Source of the DNA: Rhodanobacter soli
GTDB taxonomy: Bacteria > Pseudomonadota > Gammaproteobacteria > Xanthomonadales > Rhodanobacteraceae
Direction: 5' to 3'
Length of the DNA: 64,000 bases
Assembly (NCBI RefSeq): GCF_040548735.1
Contig: NZ_JBEPSD010000001.1
Coordinates: forward strand, 744,001 to 808,000
A program made the translations under genes and the position numbers. The notes under the pieces are model-generated. The model was not told where the DNA came from, searched no databases, and saw nothing but the letters and a program-made list of their open reading frames with translations. Below, in pieces: positions 1 through 12,118 of the stretch (position 1 is its first letter; every line of letters starts with the position of its first letter).

Positions 1-1418
1 CCGAGCAGCACCGCCTTGAAGCCCTTGTCGATGTTGTCCTGGCCGAGGCTGGCGCCGATCACGCCTTCCTCGACGATATCCATCGGCGCGGCCAGCGCAC
101 CACCCTTGAGCAGCAGGGCCAGGTCGGAGGCTTCCTTCGCGCTGCCCAGGCCGGTGGTCTGGAACTGCTTGCTGAAGGGGCTCTGGATGGTGGCGTCGTT
201 GATCACCGTCTCGGTGACCTTGGGCACGCGCACTTCCTTGCCGTCGATCACCTTGGTCTCGTAGACCTGCTCCACGTACAGCACCGCCATCGGCTTGCCG
301 ACGTTGGCGTTGGTGAAGTCGCCCATCTTCTTGGCGCCGGCGGCATTCAAGGTGACGTCGACCTTCGGCGTGCCGCTCTGCTGGTCGATGCCCGACGAGG
401 CGTCCACCAGCTGGTTGCCGGTCACGATGATCTGCTTGCTCACCAGCACGGGCCGGTTGTCGCCGCGCATGTAGTACAGGTTCGCGTCCGGCGGGATGTT
501 GCCGGTGCGCGCCGCTTCCACCGCGCGCGCATCACCGGGCTGGCCGATGCCGGGGCGGTACTGCAGGGTGGCGACCGCGCCGATCAGCTTCTTCGCCTCG
601 GTCGGGTCCTGCACGCCGGCCAGTTCGACCACGATGCGGCTGTCGCCCTGCTGCTGGATCAGCGGCTCGGACACGCCCAGCGCATTGATGCGATTGCGCA
701 GCGTGCCCAGGTTCTGCGTGATCGCGCTGCGCGACAGCTCGCGCAGCTTCTCCGGCTTGATCACCACGTTCAGCACGAACCGGTCGCCGGTGCTGGCGCC
801 ATCGGCCACGTTGAGGTCGGTGTACTCGTTGGCGATCGCGTCGGACGCGGTCTTGCGGTCGGCGTCCGAACGCAGGATCACCGCGATGCCCTGGCCGCTT
901 GCCGCGCTGCGGGTGACCGACTCATAGCGGATGTTCTTGTCCCGCAGCAGGGAACGGATATCGTCCGCGTAGCTGTTTTCCTGCTTCTCGATCGCATCTT
1001 TCTGGTCGACCTGCATCAGGAAGTGCACGCCGCCCTGCAGGTCCAGGCCCAGCGGCATCGAGCGGGCGCCGATCGCACCCAGCCAGCCCGGCACGTTGGA
1101 CTGCAGTTTGAACGCCACGGTGTAGCCGTCGCCCAGCGCCGCCTTGATCTCGTCGGCGCCGCTCTTCTGCACGTCGGAGTTGGCGAACGTCGCCAGCAGG
1201 TGGTCGCCTTCCACGAACACGTCGGTGACCGCGATCTTCTTCGCCGTCAGCGCCGCCTCCACCTTCTGCTGCACCGCCTGGTTGATCGGCGGCGCGTCGC
1301 GGTTGGCCGTGACCTGCACAGCCGGCACCGGCGGGAATGCATTCGGCAACGCGTAGATGATGCCGAACAGCATCACCAGCGCGACCAGCGCGTACTTCCA
1401 GCGAGGAAAATCACTCAT
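1..1418 (-). CDS. secD: Protein translocase subunit SecD (partial, C-terminus beyond the left edge)
   Basis: Inner-membrane subunit of the SecDF-YajC complex, which uses the proton gradient to help pull secretory proteins out of the SecYEG channel. About 472 N-terminal residues are visible; SecD is usually about 615, so the last transmembrane helices are missing. The protein starts MSDFPRWKYALVALVMLFGI with the first membrane helix. The periplasmic P1 domain follows, including LGLDLQGGVHFLMQV, then the sub-domain with NRINALGVSEP and ELAGVQDP. The last visible residues, IGASLGQDNIDKGFKAVLLG, enter the conserved second membrane helix. The gene lies downstream of yajC in the same direction, the usual yajC-secD-secF order. 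Family and frame are certain; only the end is missing. Confidence 0.97.
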   Translation of the reverse strand, partial: MSDFPRWKYALVALVMLFGIIYALPNAFPPVPAVQVTANRDAPPINQAVQQKVEAALTAKKIAVTDVFVEGDHLLATFANSDVQKSGADEIKAALGDGYTVAFKLQSNVPGWLGAIGARSMPLGLDLQGGVHFLMQVDQKDAIEKQENSYADDIRSLLRDKNIRYESVTRSAASGQGIAVILRSDADRKTASDAIANEYTDLNVADGASTGDRFVLNVVIKPEKLRELSRSAITQNLGTLRNRINALGVSEPLIQQQGDSRIVVELAGVQDPTEAKKLIGAVATLQYRPGIGQPGDARAVEAARTGNIPPDANLYYMRGDNRPVLVSKQIIVTGNQLVDASSGIDQQSGTPKVDVTLNAAGAKKMGDFTNANVGKPMAVLYVEQVYETKVIDGKEVRVPKVTETVINDATIQSPFSKQFQTTGLGSAKEASDLALLLKGGALAAPMDIVEEGVIGASLGQDNIDKGFKAVLL

Positions 1419-1530
1419 GCCTTGCATCCATCAAAGCCGCGGCAGCAGGCCGCGGCGGTAGCAACAATCGGGAAATAGCCGCGTGGGAGGGCACCGCCGC
1501 AAGCTGCCGTGCGGCGCCCCGGATCCGTCC

Positions 1531-1863
1531 TCAGACGGACTTCAGCGAGCCCTTGGGCAATACCTGCTGGACCGCACCCTTCTGCACCTTGACCTTCACG
1601 TTGGCCGCGATCTCGACCGTGATGAACGTCTCGCCCACCTCTTCCACACGCCCGGCGATGCCGCCGTTGGTGACCACCTCGTCGCCCTTGGCCAGGCCGG
1701 CGATCAGCGCGCGATGCTCCTTCTGCCGCTTCATCTGCGGGCGGATCATCATGAAATACATCAGGCCGAACAGCACCACCATCATGATGATCATGGACAT
1801 GCCGCCACCGGCGGGCTGCGGAGCAGCGGCCTGGGCGATCACGGGAGAGATCGGAAAACTCAT
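1531..1863 (-). CDS. yajC: Preprotein translocase accessory protein YajC
   Basis: Small inner-membrane protein that associates with SecDF. The 110 residues contain one strong membrane segment at about residues 22-41 (MSMIIMMVVLFGLMYFMMIR), then the family signature RPQMKRQKEH and a cytoplasmic beta-rich domain (GDEVVTNGGIAGRVEEVGE). Length is normal for YajC. It sits between tgt and secD, about 110 bases upstream of secD, which is the conserved arrangement. Confidence 0.97.
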   Translation of the reverse strand: MSFPISPVIAQAAAPQPAGGGMSMIIMMVVLFGLMYFMMIRPQMKRQKEHRALIAGLAKGDEVVTNGGIAGRVEEVGETFITVEIAANVKVKVQKGAVQQVLPKGSLKSV

Positions 1864-2014
1864 GGTTTGTCTCGCAAGTTATGGCGCCGCCGGGGATTTC
1901 AGCTGAACGCCTGATAAAAGATTCTCGATTATGCCATGCACCCCCGGGCCGTGCACGGTGCCCTTGGCACCGCCGCAGCCAGCCGGCTGACCACTACTGA
2001 GGGCGGTCAACGCC

Positions 2015-4270
<2,256 letters not shown>

Positions 4271-4337
4271 GGTGGTATTCGGCCGGCGCCAGTAAACGAG
4301 ACATTATCCCGCAGCGCGCCGGTTCTTGCGCGGCGGC

Positions 4338-4940
4338 CTACAGCCAGCCCTTCTGCCGTGCCAGTCGATAAGCCTCGATGCGATTGGCGACGCCGAGTTT
4401 GCCGATCGCCTCGGACAGGTAGTTGCGCACGGTGCCGTGCGAGAGATTCAACTGCGCGGCAATATCACCTGCCGACTGTCCTTCGCCGGCCAGGCGCAGC
4501 ACCTGGCGCTCGCGGTCGTTGAGCGGATCTGCTTCGGACCAGGCCTCCAGCGCCAGCTGCGGATCGATCGCGCGGCCGCCGCGGTGCACCGTGCGCAAGG
4601 CCTCGGCGAGGTTCTCGGCGGGCGCATCCTTCAGCAGGTAGCCGGACACACCGGCATCCAGCGCGCGGCGCAGGAAACCGGGACGCGCGAAGGTGGTGAC
4701 GATGACCACCTTGATCGGCAGTTCCTGGCGCTGGATGCGCTGCGCCAGCTCCAGCCCGGTCAGGCCGGGCATCTCGATGTCGGTGACCAACACATCGGGC
4801 TTGAGCCTTTGAAGGTCCCGCCACGCCGCTTCGCCGTCCGCGGACGAACCGAGCACCTCGATGTCGAATTCAAGCTTGAGCAGGGCCGAGAGCGCCCCCC
4901 GCACCATCGCCTGGTCTTCGGCCAGCAATACGCGAATCAT
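4338..4940 (-). CDS. NarL/DesR-like response regulator
   Basis: Two-component response regulator of 200 residues. The N-terminal receiver domain has an acidic pair in LLAEDQ, phospho-acceptor Asp54 in VLVTDIEMPGL, Thr in VIVTTFA and Lys in GYLLKDA. The C-terminal LuxR-type helix-turn-helix spans about residues 137-195 (LNDRERQVLRLAGEG, LNLSHGTVRNYLSEAIGKLG). Architecture and the partner kinase point to the DesR/YvfU group. The kinase gene ends 54 bases upstream, with the ABC exporter genes before it, so the regulator probably controls that exporter in response to a membrane or drug signal. The signal itself is not visible. Confidence 0.92.
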   Translation of the reverse strand: MIRVLLAEDQAMVRGALSALLKLEFDIEVLGSSADGEAAWRDLQRLKPDVLVTDIEMPGLTGLELAQRIQRQELPIKVVIVTTFARPGFLRRALDAGVSGYLLKDAPAENLAEALRTVHRGGRAIDPQLALEAWSEADPLNDRERQVLRLAGEGQSAGDIAAQLNLSHGTVRNYLSEAIGKLGVANRIEAYRLARQKGWL

Positions 4941-4994
4941 GCCATCACCTGCTCGTCGAAAAAGGAAGGCTGGCGCAGGACAGCACCGCGCCGA

Positions 4995-6248
4995 TCAAGC
5001 CGCAGGATAGCCGGGCGTGGCCTGTGCCGACGACGCGGCTGACGGCGGATGCCGCGAAGTCTCCACCAGGCGCAACACCGGCACCGGCACGACCACCCGC
5101 AGACGCGTGCCGTTTCCGCGCGGTGACTCGACGCTCAGGCTGCCGCCCATGGCACGCACGCGCTCGCGCATCCCGCTCATGCCATTGCCGTCGCCGGTGA
5201 TGCCGCCGCGACCGTTGTCGTTGATCTGCATGCAGACGGTGGCGTGCTCGCGCACCAGTTCGATCTGCACGCGGCTGGCATCGGCGTGACGGGCAATATT
5301 GGTAACCGCCTCGCGCAGCACCAGCGACAGGCCGCGCTCGATCTCGCCGGGCATATCGAGCGGCGGCGAGCCGTACTCCAGGTGCACGCGCGAGGACTCC
5401 AGCAGCAGGCGCGCCGCCGCCAGCTCGGCCGCCAGATCGGTGGCACGGATACCGGTGACCGCGCTACGCACCTCGGCCAGCGCGTGGCGGGCAACTTTCT
5501 CAGCCTCCTCCACCTCGCGTTTGGCCGCGTCGACGTCGCGGTCAAACAGCTTGCGCGACAGTTCCAGCTTCAGCGTGATCAGCGACAACGTATGGCCGAG
5601 CAAATCGTGCAGATCGCGCCCGATCCGCTCACGCTCCGCGGTGGCGGCAAGCCGACGCACTTCGTCGTGGGAAAGGCTGAGGGCGACATCCTTTTCCTTG
5701 TGGATCTGCTCGACCGTGACGATGGTGCAGACGATGAACACCGTGGCAGGCATGATCACCAGCAGCGACGTCGGATAGCCGATCCACCAGGCCAGCGCCA
5801 CATAGATGACATTGATCAGCAATACCTGGATCACGTAGCTGCGAATGCGCCGCGTCTCGCAATGGCGCAGCATCACGCAGGCGTACACGAAGTAGCTGAG
5901 GCCGCTGGGGTACCAGCGCAGCAGGCAGAAACACAGTGCCGCCATGCCCCATGCGTAGAGATACGCAACTCGCCGAGGAGCCAGCAGCAGCTTGGCAAAC
6001 AGCAGCAGGAACACCGGATACGAGCCTAGCGTGAACAGCAGCCACGTCAGCGTGTAGCCACGCACGCCATGGTCGAACAGCGGCGTGATGAAGATCCACA
6101 TCGACCACAGCAAGTGCACGCCGTCCGACCATGGCGACTTGCCTCGGCGCAGGTTGTCAGCCACCGCGGAATCGGGGGCCGGCACGAACCATCGGGCGAT
6201 GAAAGCGGGGATCATGGCGTGGTTCACCACTGGGGATCGGGTCTGCAT
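4995..6248 (-). CDS. DesK-like sensor histidine kinase
   Basis: Membrane sensor kinase of 417 residues with about five to six hydrophobic segments between residues 45 and 178 and no large periplasmic loop. A HisKA_3 dimerisation domain follows, with the phospho-accepting His214 in ERIGRDLHDLLGHTLSLI, then a HATPase domain (N-box REAVTNIARHADA near 303, G-box DNGRGG and GMSGMRERV). This matches DesK, where the membrane helices sense lipid order. The gene follows the ABC permease by 11 bases and precedes its regulator by 54, so it is cotranscribed with both. A Pro/Ala/Ser tail closes the protein. Confidence 0.93.
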   Translation of the reverse strand: MQTRSPVVNHAMIPAFIARWFVPAPDSAVADNLRRGKSPWSDGVHLLWSMWIFITPLFDHGVRGYTLTWLLFTLGSYPVFLLLFAKLLLAPRRVAYLYAWGMAALCFCLLRWYPSGLSYFVYACVMLRHCETRRIRSYVIQVLLINVIYVALAWWIGYPTSLLVIMPATVFIVCTIVTVEQIHKEKDVALSLSHDEVRRLAATAERERIGRDLHDLLGHTLSLITLKLELSRKLFDRDVDAAKREVEEAEKVARHALAEVRSAVTGIRATDLAAELAAARLLLESSRVHLEYGSPPLDMPGEIERGLSLVLREAVTNIARHADASRVQIELVREHATVCMQINDNGRGGITGDGNGMSGMRERVRAMGGSLSVESPRGNGTRLRVVVPVPVLRLVETSRHPPSAASSAQATPGYPAA

Positions 6249-6259
6249 GGCATGCTACT

Positions 6260-7051
6260 TCAACCGTGCCGGCGCAGGCGCCGCGCCGCCATCAGCAGGA
6301 ACGCCGCGGCAAAACCGACGAGCACCAGCGCATGGCCCAGCAGCGAGCCCTTGCTCATGCCCACCGCCGCCAGCGCCAGCATGTTCAGGTGGTAGCTCGG
6401 CCACACCGGCGCGATCTGCTGCAGGAACTTCGGCAGCATCGGCAGCGGCATCCACAGGCCGGACAGGAACGACATCGGCAGGTAGATCAACTGCAGCATG
6501 CCGGGCGCACCCTGCCCCTTGATCAGGGTGCCGACGAACATGCCCAGCGCGCAGAACGGCAGCACGCCGAGCGTGCCTGCGAGCAGCAAGGCGATGGCCT
6601 GGAGCGGGTTCAGCGTCACATGTCCCAGCAGCAATGCCATCGCCATCAGCAGCAGGATCACCACGCCGGCCGCCGCCATCGCCATCAGCATCTTGCCCAG
6701 CAGGTAGGCGCCCGGTGGCATCGGCAAGGCGCGCTTGAACGTCAGCAATCCGCCGTCGCGCTCCAGCGCCAGCGACACGCCGAAGCCGAACAGGCCCGGA
6801 CTCATCACGCCGAACACGCCGTAGCTGGCCAGCAGGTAGCGTGCCGCCTCGGCGCCGTTGGACTTCGCCATCAGCACGCCGAACAGCAAGTAGAACATGG
6901 CCGGGAACAGCATGATCGGCAGCATGAAGCCGGGCGCGCGCATGTAGCGCAGGCATTCGCTGCGCGCCTCTTCGAGATAGGCGCCGATCACCCGGCGGCG
7001 CGGCATGCCGATGACAGGTGCCGATGCCGTGACGGAAATGGCGGTTTGCAT
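6260..7051 (-). CDS. ABC-2 type transporter permease
   Basis: Integral membrane half of an ABC exporter; 263 residues when started at MQTAISVTASAPVIGM. This ATG lies one base after the ATPase gene's stop codon; the longer open frame upstream only overlaps that ATPase. An N-terminal cytoplasmic segment (EEARSECLRYMRAPGF) is followed by about six membrane helices with LFGVLMAKSNGAEAARYLLA and GTLIKGQGAPGMLQLIYLP, as in the ABC2_membrane family. The order ATPase-permease-kinase-regulator suggests export of a drug, lipid or peptide under two-component control. The substrate is unknown. Confidence 0.9.
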   Translation of the reverse strand: MQTAISVTASAPVIGMPRRRVIGAYLEEARSECLRYMRAPGFMLPIMLFPAMFYLLFGVLMAKSNGAEAARYLLASYGVFGVMSPGLFGFGVSLALERDGGLLTFKRALPMPPGAYLLGKMLMAMAAAGVVILLLMAMALLLGHVTLNPLQAIALLLAGTLGVLPFCALGMFVGTLIKGQGAPGMLQLIYLPMSFLSGLWMPLPMLPKFLQQIAPVWPSYHLNMLALAAVGMSKGSLLGHALVLVGFAAAFLLMAARRLRRHG

Positions 7052-7052
7052 G

Positions 7053-7982
7053 TCAGGCGGCCTCGCGCTGGTCGGTGTCCGCGGGCTCGTCGGCATCGCG
7101 GGTGAGTTCGGTGAAGGCCTCGGCCAAGCCGGCGCGCTGCACTTCCAGTTCGCCCAGTTGCGGGTCGGCATCGAGCAGGCGGCGCACCACGGCTTCGGCC
7201 TCGGCGGTGCCGATGTGCAGACGCTCGTTTTCCCGACGTACTTCGCTGACCTCGGGCCAGCCGCGCACCGTATCGGCCGGCAGCGTGCTGAGGCAGCGGA
7301 CGCGCTTCAGCGCCACCCGTGCCCGCAATGCCTCGACGGTGCCTTCGTGGATCATCCGCCCGCGCGACATCACGCAGACGCGATCGGCCAGCGCCTCGGC
7401 CTCTTCCAGGTAATGCGTGGTCAGCAGCACCGAGCAGCCCTCGGCAACCAGCTGGCGGATCGCCGCCCACAGCTTCTGCCGCGCCTCGATGTCCATGCCC
7501 ACGGTGGGTTCGTCCAGGAACAGCAGTTCGGGCCGGCCGCACAGCGCCAGCGCGAACTGCACGCGCCGCTGCTGGCCGCCGGAGAGTTTCGCGTAGGGCC
7601 GGCCGAGCAGGTCGGTAACGCCAGCCAGCTCCGCGCTTTCGGCCATGGCTCGCGGTGCCGGGTAATAACTGGCGGTCAGCCGCAGCAACTCGCCCACGCG
7701 CAGCGTGGGCGGCAGCTCGGCGTTCTGCAGCATCACGCCGATGCGGCGGCGCGCCTCGATCCGCTGCGGATCCCGGCCGAACAGCTCGACGGTGCCGGCG
7801 TCGGCCCGGATCAGCCCCAGCAGCAGGCCGATCGCGGTGGTCTTGCCGGCGCCATTCGGGCCGAGCAACGCCAGCAGTTCGCCGCGGTGCAGTTGCAGGT
7901 CGGCGCCATCCAACGCGGTGAGCCGACCGCAGCGCTTGATGGCGCCATCGAGACGGGCAATGGGGTCGTGGGACTGTGGCAT
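7053..7982 (-). CDS. ABC transporter ATP-binding protein
   Basis: ATPase of the exporter encoded by the next gene; 309 residues from MPQSHDPIARLDG. That ATG has a good ribosome binding site (GGAGG, six bases away), better than the upstream in-frame ATG. Walker A is LGPNGAGKTT near residues 40-49, the signature is LSGGQQRRVQFALAL, Walker B is LLFLDEPTVGMD and the switch His is in LLTTHYLEEAE. The C-terminal 90 residues resemble the accessory domain of CcmA/DrrA-type exporters. The stop codon is followed after one base by the permease ATG. Confidence 0.94.
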   Translation of the reverse strand: MPQSHDPIARLDGAIKRCGRLTALDGADLQLHRGELLALLGPNGAGKTTAIGLLLGLIRADAGTVELFGRDPQRIEARRRIGVMLQNAELPPTLRVGELLRLTASYYPAPRAMAESAELAGVTDLLGRPYAKLSGGQQRRVQFALALCGRPELLFLDEPTVGMDIEARQKLWAAIRQLVAEGCSVLLTTHYLEEAEALADRVCVMSRGRMIHEGTVEALRARVALKRVRCLSTLPADTVRGWPEVSEVRRENERLHIGTAEAEAVVRRLLDADPQLGELEVQRAGLAEAFTELTRDADEPADTDQREAA

Positions 7983-8088
7983 GGAAATCCTCCGGTGCCG
8001 TGCATCCTGCGCGCGGGCAGCCACGGCCGGCAGTCGCCGGCGTCAGCCATCCGGAATGACAGCCGTCACCCACGGCCCTGGCACGGGG

Positions 8089-8117
8089 TTACGGCCATCG
8101 CCGCCGCAAGGTATCCT
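8089..8117 (+). promoter_or_regulatory. Candidate sigma70 promoter for the class-III aminotransferase gene
   Basis: TTACGG, a 17-base spacer, then TATCCT, about 155 bases before the aminotransferase start. The 290-base gap to the divergent ABC genes holds no ORF. The match is moderate, from sequence only. Confidence 0.4.
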
Positions 8118-8272
8118 GTGAGGGATAAAGGCGCACCGGAAGCGCCCGTCCAGCGGCGTGAAACGCCTGAAAACATTGAGGAAGCGCCTGCTTTCGCGCT
8201 TCCCGCCACGCATTCACCAATCCCGCCACCCGGCACGGCATGCCGCCGCGGCGGAGCTACGGAGGATTCATC

Positions 8273-9769
8273 ATGGGTGTGATCAACCAGCTGCGCGAAC
8301 TGCGCGAATTCGGCGGCAAGCCGCGGACCACCGGCCTGGACGACGCCAGCATCGAGCGCATGGCGGCGAACGACCCATTGCTGGTTCAGGCCATTGCCGA
8401 GGCGGTGGCACGTCACCATGAATTGCGCGCCGAATTGGGTGACTTCCTGAAACTGGACGAAGCCGAACAGCTCGCCCGGGTGCAGGCCGGCTTCGTCAAC
8501 TTCTATCCCGACGACGCGATCAACCCGTACCTGCCCGCCACCGCACGCGGCCCGTGGATCGTCACCCTGAAGGGTGCCGTGGTGCACGACAACGGCGGCT
8601 ACGGCATGCTCGGCTTCGGCCACAACGACCCGGCGATCCTGGCCGCGCTGGCCCGCCCGCAGGTGATGGCGAACGTGATGTCACCCAGCGTGTCGCAGCT
8701 GCGTTTCACCGCGGCGCTGGACAAGGAACTCGGCCGCAACCGCGGCGGCAGCCCGTATGCACGCTATCTGTGCCTCAACTCCGGTTCCGAATCGGTCTCG
8801 CTGGCCTGCCGCATCGCCGACGTCAACGCCAAGGCGATGACCGACGCCGGCGCCCGCTACGCCGGCCGCACGATCAAGCGCCTGGCGGTGAAGGGCGCGT
8901 TCCACGGTCGCACCGAGGCGCCGGCGCTGTACTCCGATTCCAGCCGCAAGACCTATCAGCAGAACCTTGCCAGCTACCGCCACGAGAACACCCTGATCAC
9001 CGTGGCGCCTTACGACGTGACGCAGCTGGAAGCGGCGTTCGCCGACGCCGACAAGCACGGCTGGTTCATCGAGGCGATGTTCCTGGAGCCGGTGATGGGC
9101 GAAGGCGACCCGGGTCGCGCGGTGACGCCGGAGTTCTACAAGGCCGCACGCGCACTGACCGAATCGCACGGCACTCTGCTGCTGGTCGACTCGATCCAGG
9201 CCGGCCTGCGCGCGCACGGCGTGCTGTCGTTTGTCGACTACCCCGGTTTCGAAGGCTTGCCGCCGCCGGACATGGAAACCTTCTCCAAGGCGCTCAACGC
9301 CGGCCAGTATCCGCTGTCGGTGCTGGCCGTCAGCGAACGCGCCGCCGGGCTGTACCGCAAGGGCATCTACGGCAACACCATGACCGCCAATCCGCGCGCG
9401 CTGGACGTGGCCCTGGCCACGCTGGGCGAGCTCAGCGACGAGGTGCGCAGCAACATCCGCGAGCGCGGCAAGGAATTCGTCGACAAGCTCAACGCGCTGA
9501 AGAACGAGCTGGGCGGCCTGATCACCAAGGTGCAGGGCACCGGCCTGCTGTTCTCCTGTGAGCTGGCACCCGAGTACAAGTGCTACGGCGCCGACTCCAC
9601 CGAGGAATACATGCGCGAGCACGGCGTCGGCGTGATCCATGGCGGCACCAATTCGCTGCGCTTCACCCCGCACTTCAAGGTCACCAGCGCCGAGGTCGAC
9701 CTGATCATCGCCCACGTGCGCAAGGCGCTGCTCGAAGGCCCGCGCAAGGCCAAGGCCGAAGCGGCCTGA
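8273..9769 (+). CDS. Class-III (ornithine/lysine-type) PLP-dependent aminotransferase
   Basis: Fold-type I aminotransferase of 498 residues. The start is MGVINQLRELREFGGK, with a clear GGAGG seven bases upstream. Visible are the PLP-phosphate region LNSGSESVSLACR near 168-180, AVKGAFHGRTEAP, EPVMGEGD, the cofactor Asp306 in LLLVDSIQAG, and the Schiff-base Lys339 in METFSKALNAGQYPLSVLAV. Most family members have DE(V/L)xTG where this one has DSIQAG, so the ring-stacking residue region differs. An N-terminal extension of about 60 residues is longer than in ArgD or GabT. The substrate cannot be told from sequence; a lysine or polyamine role is a guess. The gene stands alone. Confidence 0.85.
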   Translation: MGVINQLRELREFGGKPRTTGLDDASIERMAANDPLLVQAIAEAVARHHELRAELGDFLKLDEAEQLARVQAGFVNFYPDDAINPYLPATARGPWIVTLKGAVVHDNGGYGMLGFGHNDPAILAALARPQVMANVMSPSVSQLRFTAALDKELGRNRGGSPYARYLCLNSGSESVSLACRIADVNAKAMTDAGARYAGRTIKRLAVKGAFHGRTEAPALYSDSSRKTYQQNLASYRHENTLITVAPYDVTQLEAAFADADKHGWFIEAMFLEPVMGEGDPGRAVTPEFYKAARALTESHGTLLLVDSIQAGLRAHGVLSFVDYPGFEGLPPPDMETFSKALNAGQYPLSVLAVSERAAGLYRKGIYGNTMTANPRALDVALATLGELSDEVRSNIRERGKEFVDKLNALKNELGGLITKVQGTGLLFSCELAPEYKCYGADSTEEYMREHGVGVIHGGTNSLRFTPHFKVTSAEVDLIIAHVRKALLEGPRKAKAEAA

Positions 9770-9773
9770 CCGG

Positions 9774-9835
9774 CAGGAGCGTGGGCGGCGGAAGCCGTTC
9801 GGGCCCCTACCGCTCGCGCTCCTGGCCCACACCAG
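9774..9835 (+). repeat. GTAGGAGC-family inverted repeat downstream of the aminotransferase
   Basis: CAGGAGCGTGGGCGGCGG and, about 35 bases on, CGCTCCTGGCCCAC form the arms of an imperfect palindrome (CAGGAGCG with CGCTCCTG exact). It resembles the other GTAGGAGC copies and could act as the terminator of the aminotransferase gene, although no T-run follows. Confidence 0.45.
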
Positions 9836-9967
9836 TGGCGGCGACGCACGACACGTCGCCGCAGCTGAATACTTCATGCACGTAAGATCTTGCCGACTCC
9901 CGTGAGAGTGGCCCCCTGCATAGACTGACCCGGCCGGCAGCTGCCGGTCACCCAGGGAGGACTCACC

Positions 9968-10324
9968 ATGTCACTGTCACTACGTCTGCTCGCCGTCAGC
10001 GCTGCCTTCGCCTTTGCCGGCGCCGCCTTCGCGGCCAGCCCGGCCGCCACCCCCGCCACCGCACCGGCTGCCAAGCCGCATACTGCCCAGCAGCAGCGCA
10101 TGATCGACTGCAACAAGCAGGCGACCGGCAAGAAAGGCGCCGAACGCAAGACCTTCATGAGCTCCTGCCTGAAGGGTGAAAGCACCGCGGCCGCGCCAGC
10201 GGCCAAGCAGACCCAGCAGGGGAAGATGGCGACCTGCAATGCCGACGCCAAGACCAAGGCGCTCAAGGGGGCCGAGCGCAAGGCCTTCATGAGCGAATGC
10301 CTGAAGGGCCACGCCGCAGCGTAA
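9968..10324 (+). CDS. psiF: PsiF-repeat protein (periplasmic, phosphate-starvation-inducible family)
   Basis: Secreted protein of 118 residues with a signal peptide ending near AFA and an Ala/Pro linker. Two PsiF repeats follow: one around MIDCNKQATGKKGAERKTFM ending SSCLKGE, the other around MATCNADAKTKALKGAERKA ending SECLKGH. Each repeat keeps its pair of cysteines. The family is named from E. coli psiF, whose molecular role is unknown. A GGGAGG ribosome site precedes the ATG. No Pho box was recognised, so phosphate control is not supported here. Confidence 0.85.
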   Translation: MSLSLRLLAVSAAFAFAGAAFAASPAATPATAPAAKPHTAQQQRMIDCNKQATGKKGAERKTFMSSCLKGESTAAAPAAKQTQQGKMATCNADAKTKALKGAERKAFMSECLKGHAAA

Positions 10325-10336
10325 TCCACCAGCCAG

Positions 10337-10362
10337 CCCGCGCACGCCTGTGCGTGCGCGGG
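10337..10362 (+). terminator. GC-rich hairpin downstream of psiF
   Basis: CCCGCGCACGC, loop CTGT, GCGTGCGCGGG: an exact 11-bp stem starting 12 bases after the psiF stop. There is no T-run, so it may be a transcript-stabilising or factor-dependent end rather than a classical intrinsic terminator. Confidence 0.5.
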
Positions 10363-10426
10363 TGAAGCCGCTTCGCTAAGCTCCCCGACTGTCGCGCACC
10401 TTGCGCCGCCCCTGAAGACAGTCACC

Positions 10427-11071
10427 ATGAAGATCGTCGAAGTGCGCCACCCGCTGATCCAGCACAAGCTCGGCCTGATGCGCCGCGCCGGCATCAGCAC
10501 CAAGGAGTTCCGCGAGCTGGCCTCCGAGGTCGCCGCCCTGCTCACCTACGAGGCCACCAAGGACCTGGAAACCATCGAGGAGCAGATCGAAGGCTGGGCC
10601 GGGCCGCTGCAGGTGCACCGGATCAAGGGCAAGAAGATCACCATCGTGCCGATCCTGCGCGCCGGCCTGGGCATGCTGCCCGGCGTGCTCGACCTGATTC
10701 CCGCCGCCAAGGTCAGCGTGGTCGGCCTGCAGCGCGACGAGCAGACGCTGAAGCCGACGACCTACTACGAGAAGCTCAGCGGCCGCATGGATGAACGCAC
10801 CGCGCTGATCGTCGACCCGATGCTGGCCACTGCCGGCACCCTGATCGCCACCGTCGACATGCTCAAGGCGGCCGGCTGCAAGCGCATCAAGGGACTGTTT
10901 CTGGTTGCCGCACCGGAAGGCCTCGAGCGCGTCGAGGCAGCGCACCCGGACATCGAGATCTATACCGCCGCGATCGATGAACGCCTGAACGAACGCGGCT
11001 ACATCCTGCCCGGCCTCGGCGACGCCGGGGACAAGATCTTCGGCACCAAACAGCTGCCGGCGAACGACTGA
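10427..11071 (+). CDS. upp: Uracil phosphoribosyltransferase
   Basis: Pyrimidine salvage enzyme converting uracil and PRPP to UMP. The 214 residues begin [19 protein letters not shown] and contain [15 protein letters not shown], the PRPP loop [20 protein letters not shown] and [16 protein letters not shown], all diagnostic of Upp. Length is standard. The gene appears monocistronic; no uracil permease gene is adjacent in this window. It converges on pip with a 25-base gap. Confidence 0.98.
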   Translation: MKIVEVRHPLIQHKLGLMRRAGISTKEFRELASEVAALLTYEATKDLETIEEQIEGWAGPLQVHRIKGKKITIVPILRAGLGMLPGVLDLIPAAKVSVVGLQRDEQTLKPTTYYEKLSGRMDERTALIVDPMLATAGTLIATVDMLKAAGCKRIKGLFLVAAPEGLERVEAAHPDIEIYTAAIDERLNERGYILPGLGDAGDKIFGTKQLPAND

Positions 11072-11096
11072 AGCGGCTCCGGCGGCGGCCGGAGGT

Positions 11097-12092
<996 letters not shown>

Positions 12093-12118
12093 CTAGCACG
12101 GGCGCGGCTTCCGGGCTC

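Noticed and set aside
1144..1356. Small plus-strand ORFs over secD and the left edge
   Set aside because: They are antisense to secD, which is unambiguous on the minus strand.
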